Below are positions 49,972 to 60,300 of a stretch of DNA of 64,000 nucleotides, piece after piece. Position numbers and translations under genes: made by a program. The notes under the pieces were generated by a model. That model did no database searches, had not been told where the DNA came from, and saw only the letters and a program-made list of their open reading frames with translations. This DNA comes from Scytonematopsis contorta HA4267-MV1. Its GTDB lineage: Bacteria > Cyanobacteriota > Cyanobacteriia > Cyanobacteriales > Nostocaceae. How positions within the stretch are numbered: position 1 is the first letter of the stretch; each line of letters starts with the position of its first letter. Location: positions 186,001-250,000 of the forward strand of contig JAHHIC010000084.1 of NCBI GenBank assembly GCA_019359035.1. Reading direction: 5' to 3'.

Positions 49972-51120
49972 ATGACCCAAACATTTTCAATTCAAGAAAG
50001 CCAAAAACTACAACTAGAACCTTTAAAAATCCCACAAAGGCTACTGCTGGGGCCTGGTCCTTCCAATGCTCATCCAGACGTTCTCCAAGCGATGAATACC
50101 CCTCCCGTTGGACATCTTGACCCTGCTTTTTTGGCTCTGATGGACGAAATTCAAGCTCTGCTGCGCTACGTATGGCAAACAGAAAACCAACTAACTATAG
50201 CTGTTTCCGGTACTGGTACAGCAGCAATGGAAGCCGCAGTAGCCAATGTCACCGAACCTGGGGATGTAGTTTTAGTTGGTGTTGCTGGATACTTCGGTAA
50301 TCGCCTTGTAGATATGGCTGGTCGTTATGGAGCCGATGTGCGAACTATTACCAAACCTTGGGGACAAGTATTTAAATTAGAAGAACTAAGAAATGCTTTA
50401 TCAACTCATCGTCCAGCGATTTTGGCTTTAGTTCATGCCGAAACATCTACAGGAGCGCGTCAACCTTTGGAAGGAGTGGGTGAACTTTGTCGCGAATTTG
50501 GCTGTTTATTGTTGGTAGATACAGTGACTAGTTTGGGTGGCGTACCTATTTTTCTTGATGAATGGGGAGTAGATATTGCCTATAGCTGTAGTCAAAAAGG
50601 TTTAGCTTGTCCCCCTGGAGCTTCACCATTTACTATAAGTTCTCGTGCGCTAGAAAAAGTTACGCGACGTAAAAATAAAGTAGAAAATTGGTATTTGGAT
50701 ATGACGCTATTGGGTAAATATTGGGGTAGCGAGCGCGTTTATCATCATACCGCACCAATAAATATGTATTATGCTTTGAGAGAATCGCTGCGGTTAATTT
50801 CCGAAGAAGGACTAGCTAATTGTTGGCAGCGTCATCAAAAAAATGTTGAATATCTTTGGAATTCATTGGAAGATATAGGACTTAGTTTACATGTCGAGCG
50901 AGAGTACCGTTTACCTACACTCACAACAGTTTGTATCCCATCCGGAGTAGATGGTAAAGCAATTGCGCGACAATTATTAATAGAACACGGTGTTGAAATC
51001 GGGGGAGGACTTGGGGAGCTAGCAGGTAAAGTTTGGCGTGTTGGGTTAATGGGTTTTAATAGCCGTAAAGAAAATGTCGATACACTTATAGAAGTATTAC
51101 GTAAAGTTTTACCCAATTAA
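49972..51120 (+). CDS. Class V aminotransferase, alanine-glyoxylate (serine-glyoxylate) type
   Basis: A 382-residue PLP enzyme. 'PQRLLLGPGPSNAHP' is the family opening, 'GTGTAAMEAA' binds phosphate, 'LLVDTVTSLGG' supplies the cofactor Asp, and the Schiff-base Lys is in 'SCSQKGLACPPG' near residue 205. It transfers the amino group of alanine (or serine) to glyoxylate, useful in photorespiratory 2-phosphoglycolate metabolism. GGTGAAG precedes the ATG. Confidence 0.9.
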   Translation: MTQTFSIQESQKLQLEPLKIPQRLLLGPGPSNAHPDVLQAMNTPPVGHLDPAFLALMDEIQALLRYVWQTENQLTIAVSGTGTAAMEAAVANVTEPGDVVLVGVAGYFGNRLVDMAGRYGADVRTITKPWGQVFKLEELRNALSTHRPAILALVHAETSTGARQPLEGVGELCREFGCLLLVDTVTSLGGVPIFLDEWGVDIAYSCSQKGLACPPGASPFTISSRALEKVTRRKNKVENWYLDMTLLGKYWGSERVYHHTAPINMYYALRESLRLISEEGLANCWQRHQKNVEYLWNSLEDIGLSLHVEREYRLPTLTTVCIPSGVDGKAIARQLLIEHGVEIGGGLGELAGKVWRVGLMGFNSRKENVDTLIEVLRKVLPN

Positions 51121-51158
51121 TTTTCCAGCACACAAATACTAACTTGAATCATCTATTG

Positions 51159-51242
51159 TGGGGTGGGCATCTTGCCCGCCCTAGTAACTATCCCTGGTCA
51201 ACATCCCTGGTCAACATCCCTGGTCAACATCCCTGGTAACCA
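51159..51242. repeat. Half MITE copy and four 13-bp direct repeats
   Basis: TTGTGGGGTGGGC...GCCCGCCCT (51159-51182) is the right half of the 120-220 repeat family. Immediately after it TCCCTGGTCAACA is repeated four times (51191-51242), the last copy variant. Confidence 0.75.
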
Positions 51243-51267
51243 TGTTACTAAAAATACAAATCGCCAA

Positions 51268-51756
51268 TTAATTTACATCACCTAAATAAACATCACCATT
51301 TAATTGATTCATCAACAAGTGTTTCAAAGGTGATGGAAATATTCGATACTCATTTAGCTTGGCAATCGACAACCATTCAACATGTTGTTGTCCCCCATCA
51401 GGAGAAGTACCATTTTTCGGGATGTAATTCTCACTGACTCTACAAGCAAATATAAAATCAATGGAGTGAAAATTCTTCAGCCATTTTTTTTCATCTTCAT
51501 CCAAAGCTTCATGAACATAGGTATTACCAATAAACTCACGCACAAATAAAAGTTTACCAATTTCTACCTCTGCCCCAATTTCCTCCAAACACTCGCGCAA
51601 TAAAGCTTGTTTAAGTGTTTCTCCATGATTTTGCCCACCACCAGGTAAAAGATAATATCGACCTTGTGAATCTTGCTTAGCCAGCGCCAAGAGATTATTA
51701 TTTCGGACAATGATAGCCTTTGCTGCGTTTCTAATTGCCTTGGGTTGGTCGAGCAT
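51268..51756 (-). CDS. Nudix hydrolase
   Basis: A 162-residue Nudix protein. The Nudix box runs from 'GGGQNHGETLKQALLRE' to 'CLEEIG' near residues 40-62 with all metal-binding Glu present. It hydrolyses a nucleoside-diphosphate-linked compound; the specific substrate cannot be read from sequence. Full length. Confidence 0.88.
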   Translation of the reverse strand: MLDQPKAIRNAAKAIIVRNNNLLALAKQDSQGRYYLLPGGGQNHGETLKQALLRECLEEIGAEVEIGKLLFVREFIGNTYVHEALDEDEKKWLKNFHSIDFIFACRVSENYIPKNGTSPDGGQQHVEWLSIAKLNEYRIFPSPLKHLLMNQLNGDVYLGDVN

Positions 51757-51871
51757 GTCGTTTACCCAGTTAAATATAGGTTATTTTAGTTACCTTAGCA
51801 CGTACAATTTTCTATGTGTAGTTGTTAACTGAGAAAACGCTAGTTCACTTGTCGGTATAGCATACAGATTC

Positions 51872-52627
51872 TCAGAGTAACTCAGTAGTACGTAACATCT
51901 GTAAAACTTTATTTACATTGTCTAACTCACCAACAATACGCCTTACAGGAGCAGGCCAAGCTTTTACCAGAGTGGGAGTAGCGGAAACCTGGTCAGCTTC
52001 AGCTTGTTCTGGATTAGTTAAAACATCAATAATTTTAAGGGTGTAAGGCAGACCGAAATATTTTTCTAACAAATTGTGTAAGTTTCCTAAAATGCGCTCA
52101 GTAGATGGAGTTTGTCCTGCAACAAATAAACGCAAAACATAGCCGCGTGTTTTTTCTTGTGCTTGTATAACATTAGCTATTTGGTAATGCGGTCTTGACT
52201 CTTGAAAGTTTACCTTTACTATTAAATTATGGTCTTCCCAAAGTTGCGGAAATGAATCGCGGTAAGAAGTCAACACCATGCGGTCGCATAAACCCTCTTG
52301 CCAAGGTGCAGCTTGCCAAACTAACTCCCCAGTATCAAAAATAGCATTTAAAACAGCTTGATGCCGCATTACCACAGGATAAGCTTCAGCAAAAATTTTA
52401 ACTTCTTGGGAACGAGGGTCTAACCAGTGGTCAACAGTAGCAGTGTAGCAAGGCACTAAAAAATGAGGCGGTTCCGGTAAATCTAAAATTTCCTGTAAAA
52501 CAGCACACAAATGCAAATGCCATCGACCTTGTTTACTAGGGTCGATGCAGTAAATCAAATCTCCTCCGGGTGTAAATAAGGCTATGCCTTTAAAAAGTTG
52601 GGGTATTAGTCGTTTATCAGAAGTCAA
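51872..52627 (-). CDS. KaiB-domain (thioredoxin-like fold) protein with N-terminal partner domain
   Basis: Predicted 251 residues from TTG at 52627 ('TSDKRLIPQLFKGIALFTPGG' opening). A longer frame to 52897 exists but its first 90 residues are translations of the palindromic repeat (RDAINRV) and flanks, so it is not believed. Residues 5-155 form a conserved cyanobacterial domain ('YCIDPSKQGRWHLHLCAVL'). Residues 160-245 are a KaiB-like domain ('YVLRLFVAGQTPSTERILGNL', 'LKIIDVLTNPEQAEADQVSA', 'TPTLVKAWPAPVRRIVG'). It is not the clock KaiB itself, which is a short stand-alone protein; a clock- or sensor-related role is inferred. Confidence 0.78.
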   Translation of the reverse strand: MTSDKRLIPQLFKGIALFTPGGDLIYCIDPSKQGRWHLHLCAVLQEILDLPEPPHFLVPCYTATVDHWLDPRSQEVKIFAEAYPVVMRHQAVLNAIFDTGELVWQAAPWQEGLCDRMVLTSYRDSFPQLWEDHNLIVKVNFQESRPHYQIANVIQAQEKTRGYVLRLFVAGQTPSTERILGNLHNLLEKYFGLPYTLKIIDVLTNPEQAEADQVSATPTLVKAWPAPVRRIVGELDNVNKVLQMLRTTELL

Positions 52628-52821
52628 GGGTTTTGTGTAAAAAAAGTTTAGAGTTTTGGTTTTTGTAGAGATGCGATTAATCGCACCTCTACAGGGTTTA
52701 TGTGTATCGCAAGTAAACGGTACTAAGATTTGAGAGCGAAAAATTAGAAGATTTGAATTTTGATGTTCAAAAACACTTTTAATAGTAACCCCAAACTCCA
52801 AACTCCCAACTCCCCAATTCC

Positions 52822-53292
52822 GTACAGACGCGATTAATCGCGTCTCTACCCAACTCCCCAATTCCGTACAGACGCGATTAATCGCGTCTCTACCCAACTC
52901 CCCAATTCCGTACAGACGCGATTAATCGCGTCTCTACCCAACTCCCCAATTCCGTACAGACGCGATTAATCGCGTCTCTACCCAACCCCCCAATTCTGTA
53001 CAGACGCGATTAATCGCGTCTCTACCCAACTCCCCAATTCTGTACAGACGCGATTAATCGCGTCTCTACCCAACCCCCCAATTCTGTACAGACGCGATTA
53101 ATCGCGTCTCTACCCAACTCCCCAATTCCGTACAGACGCGATTAATCGCGTCTCTACCCAACCCCCCAATTCTGTACAGACGCGATTAATCGCGTCTCTA
53201 CCCAACCCCCCAATTCTGTACAGACGCGATTAATCGCGTCTCTACCCAACCCCCCAATTCTGTACAGACGCGATTAATCGCGTCTCTACCCA
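52822..53292. repeat. Tandem array: 11 units of 44 bp with palindromic core
   Basis: Units start at 52822 and at exact 44-bp steps to 53262. Each contains the palindrome AGACGCGATTAATCGCGTCT followed by CTACCCAACTCCCCAATTCC-type spacer. Substitutions alternate between TCCG and TCTG, and ACTCCC and ACCCCC. It lies between the KaiB-domain gene and the PilT-like gene, which are transcribed the same way. Confidence 0.95.
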
Positions 53293-53325
53293 CTCCCAAT
53301 TCTCCAAATAATTGCGAATTGCTTT

Positions 53326-54648
53326 TTAAACCCTTCCTCTGAGGAACTGAGCCATCTCGTTAGGAGTTGGTGACATTTCTAGGGCTGTTTCTTCGTCAAT
53401 GCGACCTTCTTGATAAAGGTTAAATAGGGCTTGGTTCATGGTAATCATACCGTCAAAGCTTGCTTGCTTCATTAATTCGGTAATTTCGTCGTATTTACCT
53501 TCCTTAACCCAGTCTTTTACAGCTTCGGTATTAATCAGGATATCGTGGAATGCAGCACGCTTGTTGTCGGTCGTGCGACACAAACCTTGGGCAATTACCG
53601 CGACTAATGCTTCGGAAAGTGCAACCCTCATTGCAGGCTGTTCTTCACCAGAATAAAGGTTCAAAATACGCTCAATCGTTTTGACTGCGCTATTGGTGTG
53701 CAAGGTACCCATTACCAAGTGACCTGTTTGAGCAGCTTTAAGAGCTGTGTTAACAGTTTCTTTATCCCGCATTTCCCCCACCAGAATCAAATCTGGGTCT
53801 TCCCGCAAAGCTGCTTTCAAAGCGTTATCAAATTTTCGGGTATGAATTCCTACTTCCCGTTGTTTAATCAACGACTTTTGACTCCTGTGGACAAACTCGA
53901 TAGGGTCTTCGATGGTAATTATATGTTTAGGCATTTCGCGGTTAATATAATCGACCATCGCCGCCATTGTAGTCGATTTACCCGAACCAGTTGGTCCTGT
54001 CACCAAAATCAAACCTTTGTGGTAATGGCAAATATCTCTGAAAACAGTCGGTAAACGCAACTGCTCCATCGTCAAAATTTTCAGCGGAATTAACCGCATT
54101 ACCATTGCGTAACCCTTGAGCGTGTCAAAAATATTAATCCGTACCCGTGCAAACTCGTATTGGGTCGCACCATCAAATTCCAGGTACTCTTCAAAACGTT
54201 TAATTTCTTCCTCTGTTAGCACCTCCCGTATCCAACTAAGGAAAGTCTCTTTATCCGTTTCTGGATATTCTGTTGTTTCGATTTCTCCTCGGTTACGAAA
54301 GCGTGGGGGTTCACCAACACCTAAGTGAAGGTCAGATATTCCCTTATCAAAAGCTTCCTTCACAAGTTGCGCCAAAGTCGGACCATTGGTTTTTGGACGA
54401 TTTTGGCTATTACTCGCCATTGGTGGTGGTGTCCCAGGACGATGACCCATATTACCAGGTGGAGGGGGTGCTGCGTAATTACCAGCTGGCCGATTAACAC
54501 TCTTATCTATATTCATTTCTAAGGTTTGTGTTGCCTGCCGCTGCGTGCTAGCCGTTTGCGTTTGCGTTGGTGGCGGTGGTGGTGGCGCTGGCGGCATATT
54601 ACGGGTCGCTGCTGGCATGGAATTTGGTGGACGCTGTGATTCTGTCAT
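53326..54648 (-). CDS. pilT: Type IV pilus twitching motility ATPase (PilT-like)
   Basis: A 440-residue GspE/PilT family ATPase. Residues 1-90 are a Pro/Gln-rich low-complexity extension absent from typical PilT. The core has the Walker A 'VTGPTGSGKSTTMAAMVDY', the Asp box 'HIITIEDPIEFVH', the Walker B 'DPDLILVGEMRD', the His box 'GHLVMGTLHTNSA', and the PilT C-terminal helix near 'SPTPNEMAQFL'. It drives pilus retraction. PilU-like paralogues are hard to exclude. Confidence 0.88.
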   Translation of the reverse strand: MTESQRPPNSMPAATRNMPPAPPPPPPTQTQTASTQRQATQTLEMNIDKSVNRPAGNYAAPPPPGNMGHRPGTPPPMASNSQNRPKTNGPTLAQLVKEAFDKGISDLHLGVGEPPRFRNRGEIETTEYPETDKETFLSWIREVLTEEEIKRFEEYLEFDGATQYEFARVRINIFDTLKGYAMVMRLIPLKILTMEQLRLPTVFRDICHYHKGLILVTGPTGSGKSTTMAAMVDYINREMPKHIITIEDPIEFVHRSQKSLIKQREVGIHTRKFDNALKAALREDPDLILVGEMRDKETVNTALKAAQTGHLVMGTLHTNSAVKTIERILNLYSGEEQPAMRVALSEALVAVIAQGLCRTTDNKRAAFHDILINTEAVKDWVKEGKYDEITELMKQASFDGMITMNQALFNLYQEGRIDEETALEMSPTPNEMAQFLRGRV

Positions 54649-55381
54649 ATATTTACCAAGCTAATGGGTCGAATGGGTCAAACTAACGGTTCAATCGAAT
54701 AAACGTGCATAGTATAATCGGCTGCTGACTTACCACGGAAACCGAGAGTGCAAACAAATGTTCGTCTCCTGTCTCATTACGTGACTTTGTACTGGTGTCT
54801 CTTTTCCTGGCAAGCTCTCCATTGTCATCAAATTAAAATTTATTTTTTCACTGCTATTACCTTGTTTAGCACACTTTTATTTTGTTTTATATTCAGTAAT
54901 AACGCGCATATTTTTTAGTAAAAATAAGCTCTATATATTTCCGAGAATACCTCAATTCGTTATATGAGAAAAATTTACTCAAAATTCATGGTTGCTTTAT
55001 GCAAGTATTAGCGAAATCACCACCAGACAACAAATTCAGCCGTTTTCAGAAATTATGAGAAAAAGCAGATTGAATTTTAAGATATGTTAACGATAATCCA
55101 ATATAAGTCCCAAAATTACCCTTTAGGGATTAGAACTTAAGAGCTTCTATACCTCCAGACAGATGCCCACATTTAGCTTTGCGCTAAAAGTCGCTATTAC
55201 TACGACTCATGATCCCCCAAAATAAAGTGTAAAGATTATTAAACAAATGCTCATTTTCAAAATTAGATTCTATATACTGAAATTCACGACCCGTTAAATC
55301 GGTTTGCAATAAAAAAGAAATTGCGACTGTGAACTAATTGCTCAAGTTAAATATTTGTTCTTTATTTTGGAGAGGAAAGTC
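54649..55381. other. Gene-free region
   Basis: About 730 bases between divergent genes. I see no gene; a degraded copy of the GCGCTAAA...CTACGA repeat lies near 55170-55205. Promoters of both flanking genes are expected here. Confidence 0.4.
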
Positions 55382-55756
55382 ATGGCTTTGGCTCAAGCTT
55401 CTGAACTTGGAAAAACCGACTCTTTGATGATGGCTAAAAGTTTCTTAATATGGACTTTTACCTTGGCAGTGTGCTTGTTGGTTGTTGGTTTTCCGTTGGT
55501 TGTTTTGATGGCTACAGTTGGATGCCTTTTATCGATTGTTTTACAGTCTGTAATGCCCGTAAGCGCAGTATTGTTAGTAGCAGGTGGATTAATATTTGCT
55601 AACGTATTCGCAGTTGTTGTTGGTGCTGCAGTGCTAACTTCAAAAGGAATTCATCCTCAAGATGTTAAATGGTTAAGCTGGTTGCATGGTGAAACAGAGC
55701 AAAAGGAAAAAACAGTTTATGCATCTTGCCCCTTAACTTGTGAGCTAGAAATGTAA
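55382..55756 (+). CDS. Small membrane protein
   Basis: A 124-residue protein from ATG 55382, preceded by GGAGAGGAAAG, a strong ribosome site. Two membrane segments: residues 20-50 ('FLIWTFTLAVCLLVVGFPLVVLMA' region) and 58-85 ('AVLLVAGGLIFANVFAVVVGA' region), both with Val/Leu/Ala composition, then a cytoplasmic tail with 'HPQDVKWLSWLHGE'. Unknown function. A hairpin terminator follows. Confidence 0.75.
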   Translation: MALAQASELGKTDSLMMAKSFLIWTFTLAVCLLVVGFPLVVLMATVGCLLSIVLQSVMPVSAVLLVAGGLIFANVFAVVVGAAVLTSKGIHPQDVKWLSWLHGETEQKEKTVYASCPLTCELEM

Positions 55757-55789
55757 TTATTAAACCATAATCGACAAACAGTACATCTG

Positions 55790-55810
55790 CCCGGTTTTGC
55801 CGGGTTTTTT
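55790..55810 (+). terminator. Intrinsic terminator
   Basis: CCCGG / CCGGG stem around a TTTTG loop followed by six T residues, directly after the small membrane protein gene. Confidence 0.85.
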
Positions 55811-55944
55811 CATTGGGATTCAAAATGGCTTCTTTGTTCCTTTTTCCTTCTTCCTTCTCTCAATGTGACAAATTACTATTGACTAATAGCAATTGACTGA
55901 AGACTATGGAGAGCGTTTACTATTGATTAAATAATTATTGACTA

Positions 55945-57054
55945 ATGACTAATGACAAACTAGTTAGCATTATTTTAGGAACCCGTCCGGAAGCAATTAA
56001 ATTAGCTCCCGTGATACAAACGTTTCAAAACTCTCCTGGTTTCCAGTTACAAGTTATTTTAACCGGACAGCACCGGGAGATGGTTGAACAAGTAATGCAA
56101 CTTTTTAACCTTAAGGAAGACTACGACCTTGAGATTATGCAAGCTAAACAATCTCTGGGTGATATTACTTGTCGGAGTATACGAGGTTTAGATACATTAT
56201 TTCAGCAGCGCAAACCAGATTTAGTTATTGTTCAAGGTGATACTACCACCGCGTTTGCCGCTGCTTTGACAGCTTTTTATCAAAAAATTCCTGTAGGTCA
56301 TGTAGAAGCAGGATTAAGGACTGACAATATTTACAATCCTTACCCAGAGGAAGCGAATCGACGTTTAATTTCCCAAATTACCCAATTGCACTTCGCTCCA
56401 ACACCTTTAGCTGTCGAAAATTTAAAACGTTCGGGAGTTTTGGGTGAAATTCACCTCACAGGTAATACTGTTATTGATGCGCTGTTAAATGTCGCGTCCC
56501 GAAAACCTGCTTGTAATGTTCCTGGTTTGGATTGGGAAAAATATCGAGTGTTATTAGCAACAGTACATCGACGTGAAAATTGGGGAGAACCACTCCAAGG
56601 TATAGCGGAAGGATTTTTGAATATTTTAGATAAATTCCCTGATACAGCTTTATTATTACCTTTACATCGCAATCCTACCGTACGCGAACCATTACAAGCT
56701 CTGTTAGGAAATCATGAACGAATTTTTTTAACGGAGCCTTTGGATTATGCTGAACTTGTGGGAGCGATTCAGCGTTCTTATCTTTTGCTTACGGACTCTG
56801 GTGGTTTACAAGAAGAAGCTCCAAGTCTGGGTAAACCTGTTTTGGTTTTACGTGAAACTACTGAAAGACCTGAAGCTGTTGCTGCAGGAACTGCAAAACT
56901 TGTGGGAACTGACTCGGGACAAATTACAACTAATGCTGCGGAGTTGTTAAGTAGTCCGTCCGCTTACGAAATAATGGCTAATGCTATTAATCCTTTTGGT
57001 GATGGACTAGCTAGTGAGCGAATTTTAGAGATTGTGCAAAAGTTTTTAGCGTAG
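55945..57054 (+). CDS. wecB: UDP-N-acetylglucosamine 2-epimerase (non-hydrolysing)
   Basis: A 369-residue WecB-type epimerase. 'SIILGTRPEAIKLAPVI' at the start, 'VQGDTTTAFAAALTAFYQ', 'VGHVEAGLRT', and 'PYPEEANRRLI' are hallmark segments with catalytic Asp, Glu and His residues. It makes UDP-ManNAc for surface polysaccharides. Stand-alone gene; followed by C/G-rich palindromic repeats. Confidence 0.92.
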   Translation: MTNDKLVSIILGTRPEAIKLAPVIQTFQNSPGFQLQVILTGQHREMVEQVMQLFNLKEDYDLEIMQAKQSLGDITCRSIRGLDTLFQQRKPDLVIVQGDTTTAFAAALTAFYQKIPVGHVEAGLRTDNIYNPYPEEANRRLISQITQLHFAPTPLAVENLKRSGVLGEIHLTGNTVIDALLNVASRKPACNVPGLDWEKYRVLLATVHRRENWGEPLQGIAEGFLNILDKFPDTALLLPLHRNPTVREPLQALLGNHERIFLTEPLDYAELVGAIQRSYLLLTDSGGLQEEAPSLGKPVLVLRETTERPEAVAAGTAKLVGTDSGQITTNAAELLSSPSAYEIMANAINPFGDGLASERILEIVQKFLA

Positions 57055-57345
57055 CAAACCCCACCCCCAACCCCCTCCCCGCAAGCGAGGAGGGGGCTAC
57101 GATAACAATCAAAAACCTTTCCCGCAGGTGAGGAAGGGGCTACTATAACAATAAAAAACTCTTCCCGCAGGTGAGGAAGGGGCTACGATAGTATATCTGG
57201 AGTGGTTATTTTTTCTTATTGGTTGTGACAAATAGTACGCGAATATTAAAATCGTAGCCCCCTCCCCATGACAAAGATTATAGGAGTATTAAAATCGTAG
57301 CCCCCTCCCCGCGTGCGGGGAGGGGGTTGGGGGTGGGGTTTTCTT
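57055..57345. repeat. Cluster of C/G-rich palindromic repeats
   Basis: Several copies in both orientations of ACCCCACCCCCAACCCCCTC then CCCGC...GCGGGGAGGGGGCTACGA, including two shorter GAGGAAGGGGCTACGATA copies. They fill the gap between convergent genes wecB and the hybrid kinase gene, where they may act as terminators. Confidence 0.85.
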
Positions 57346-57366
57346 TTATTTGTGTGTGGGTGGGGT

Positions 57367-60300
57367 TTAATTTGCTGTTTCCAACGGAATTTGAATCACA
57401 AAACAAGCACCCTCACCTGGAGAAGAAATACACTCAATAGTTCCCTCGTGTTTTTCTGTAACAATTTGGTAACTAATCGAAAGTCCTAGTCCAGTACCCT
57501 TACCCTCTGGCTTTGTTGTAAAAAATGGGTTAAAAAGTTTCTCTCTTACTGACTCTGGCATACCTGGCCCGTTATCAGCAATACGAATTACTACTTTGTC
57601 TAATTCTTCAAAGGTTACCAGTTTTGTACTAATTGTGATTACATTAGGGTCTTTCTCTATTTCCACATATGTTCGACCTTGGTTGTACTCATCCAAAGCG
57701 TCAATAGCATTTGCCAGTAAATTCATAAACACTTGGTTCAGTTGACCGGGGTAACATTTTACTAGTGGTAAATCATCATACTTTTTGACTATTTGAATTG
57801 CTGGACGCTCTCTTCTATCTTTTAGACGGTGTTGTAAAATCATCAAGGTTGTCTCTATCCCTTCATGAATGTTCACCGCTTTTTTGTCGGTGCTATCAAT
57901 CCTTGAGAAATTTCGTAAAGACTGCATGATATCGCGAATACGTTCCGTACCTACTTCCATTGAGGAAATCATTTTTGGTAAATCTGATACCAAGAAATCA
58001 AAGTCAATTCTCTTAATATGATTTGTAATTTCCTTCGCAGGGGATGGTGTATTTTCTTGATATAAATGCACTAATTTGAGTAAGTCATCGATGTACTGTT
58101 TTGCGTAGTCCAGATTCCCCATGATAAATCCCACGGGGTTGTTTACTTCATGAGCAACACCAGCCACTAATTGTCCTAAGGAAGATATTTTTTCTGTTTG
58201 TACTAACTGCGCTTGAGTTTGCTGGAGCTGTTCCAGAGACTGCTGCAACTGTTGCGATTTATCTTGCTCACCAGCATACAGACGAGCATTTTCGATTGCG
58301 ATCGCCGCTTGGGAAGCGAGTAATTTGAGGATTTCTAGCCTGGAGGTAGTGAAGGCTCCGATTGACTGATTATTCTCTAAGTAAAGAATACCAGTAAATT
58401 TACCTTTGTAGAAAATGGGAGCGCATAAGACTGATTTGGGTTGTGTGGTTTGGAAGTAGGGGTCGTTGAAATTTTGGATTTTAGATTTTGGATTTTGGAT
58501 TTCTTTGATAGCGTCTTGGAAAATGACGTATTCTTTGGTTCTAGCGACGTAGTTAATTAAAGAATCTGGGATTTCTGTACTATGCTCGATTGGAATTGAT
58601 TCAATGATGTTAGTTACTGTTTGTCCAACCAATGACCTTTGAGCTTCGATAAATAATTTATTATCTTTCAGCAATATTAAACAACCTTTTTGAGCAGCAG
58701 CATTTTCCAAGATAATTTTCAAAAGCTTGTCTAACAAGTTGTCCAGAATAATTTCACTAGTAATGGCTTCAGTGGCTTTCATGATTGTAGCCAAATCAAA
58801 TACTTCATTACTGTTGCTAGTGGAATTAGAAATTCTGGTAAAACTTGTAGTGATTGTTCTAGTTAGGTCTTTTGCTTCAGATGTAGCATTATAGCTGCGA
58901 AGGATTAAATTAGGATAGCGTTCTTCTAAATCTTTTACTTTCGCGAAAGCACCCCAGCGGATATAGCTGTAGTAGGCTTCGGTCATGTATATCTTAGCAA
59001 TTTTTTCTTTACCAAAAGACGCATAAAAGCTTGCCGCAAGTTCATTTGCGAGTGCTTCATCCTGGGTATAACCATTTTCTTTTGCCCCAGCGATGGCACG
59101 GTCGTATAAATTCATCGCTTTAGTTTCTTGTCCTAATAATCGCAACCTTTCTGCTTCTACTAGGTCGTACTTATGTTGAAAATTACAAGGAGCATGTTGT
59201 GCCCACTGCTTCATTTTCTTTTGGTTAATAGCAACCTGTCTCAGATATTTTTTTTGCTCGCTTTTAGATATATTTATGTATTGAGCTAGGAGTGCGAGAG
59301 AATAGTAAAAATTATTTATGCAGTATAATATAATACCAGGATTATTTTCTTTATACTTGATAATTAATTCTGAGGATTTAATGGCTTCATCATATCTATA
59401 AAATAAATAATTAATGCATGTTTTACAGCTATGAAATATACTTAACCAGGTAGTATTCTCACTTAATAACGACAACATTTCTGTTTCATCTAATGCATCA
59501 CCAACTAATACATATTTATTTGATGAATATCCCTGTAAATTCAATGCAGTTTGCCTGATTATATTAATAACAAGAGCAACTGATTCCAGCTTTAACTGCT
59601 GTGTAAAACTTACATACTGCAGAGTTTGTCGTGAAAATGAATCTAGGTTTTCCCCACTTAAAAACAAATTTTTACTCAAAGTCCAAGCGCTATAGCTAGC
59701 AAATTCTATATCTCCGGTTTCTAGTGCAAATTGAATCCCACGACGTAAATGTACAATTTTCTCTTTAATTGGCTCTTTGAAATGGGCAATAAAAGCATTG
59801 AAAGAATACAGAACTTTTCCTTTGAATAAATTAGCGTTCAACTTGTCTAAAAGAGAAATACCCAACTTTCCAAATCGATAGCCTGCTTCAATATCCCCAA
59901 AATTATCGCATAGCATAGCGCCATAAATACTGTAGCCATAAGTAGCAGGTGCTGAGTTACCATATTTAACTGATAGGCGTACAAGTGCTAATGTACTCAA
60001 GGGAAAAAGCAAAGAACCAGCTTGACCTGCAGCAGGATTAACTAGCATCAAAATTTGCATTGCAGCTAATTTATAAGGGTCAGTCATTTCTGGCAAATTA
60101 GCTAAATCTTCAATACGTTTGTAAGAGAGAGTAAATTTAGTCTGTAAAACAGCTAAAAGTAGATGCTGCATCGTAGGTTTTTTTGGTAGCCCTACACCTA
60201 AAAGCCTAAGAACATCTACTCCAACATCTAAGGCTTCAAGCATCGAATTTTGTGCTATGCAAGACTGAATTTGAATTTCATATATTCTCACCTTATCCAG

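Noticed and set aside
52628-52897. N-terminal 90-residue extension of the KaiB-domain protein
   Set aside because: Encodes RDAINRV and flanks of the palindromic repeats; the TTG at 52627 gives a sensible start.
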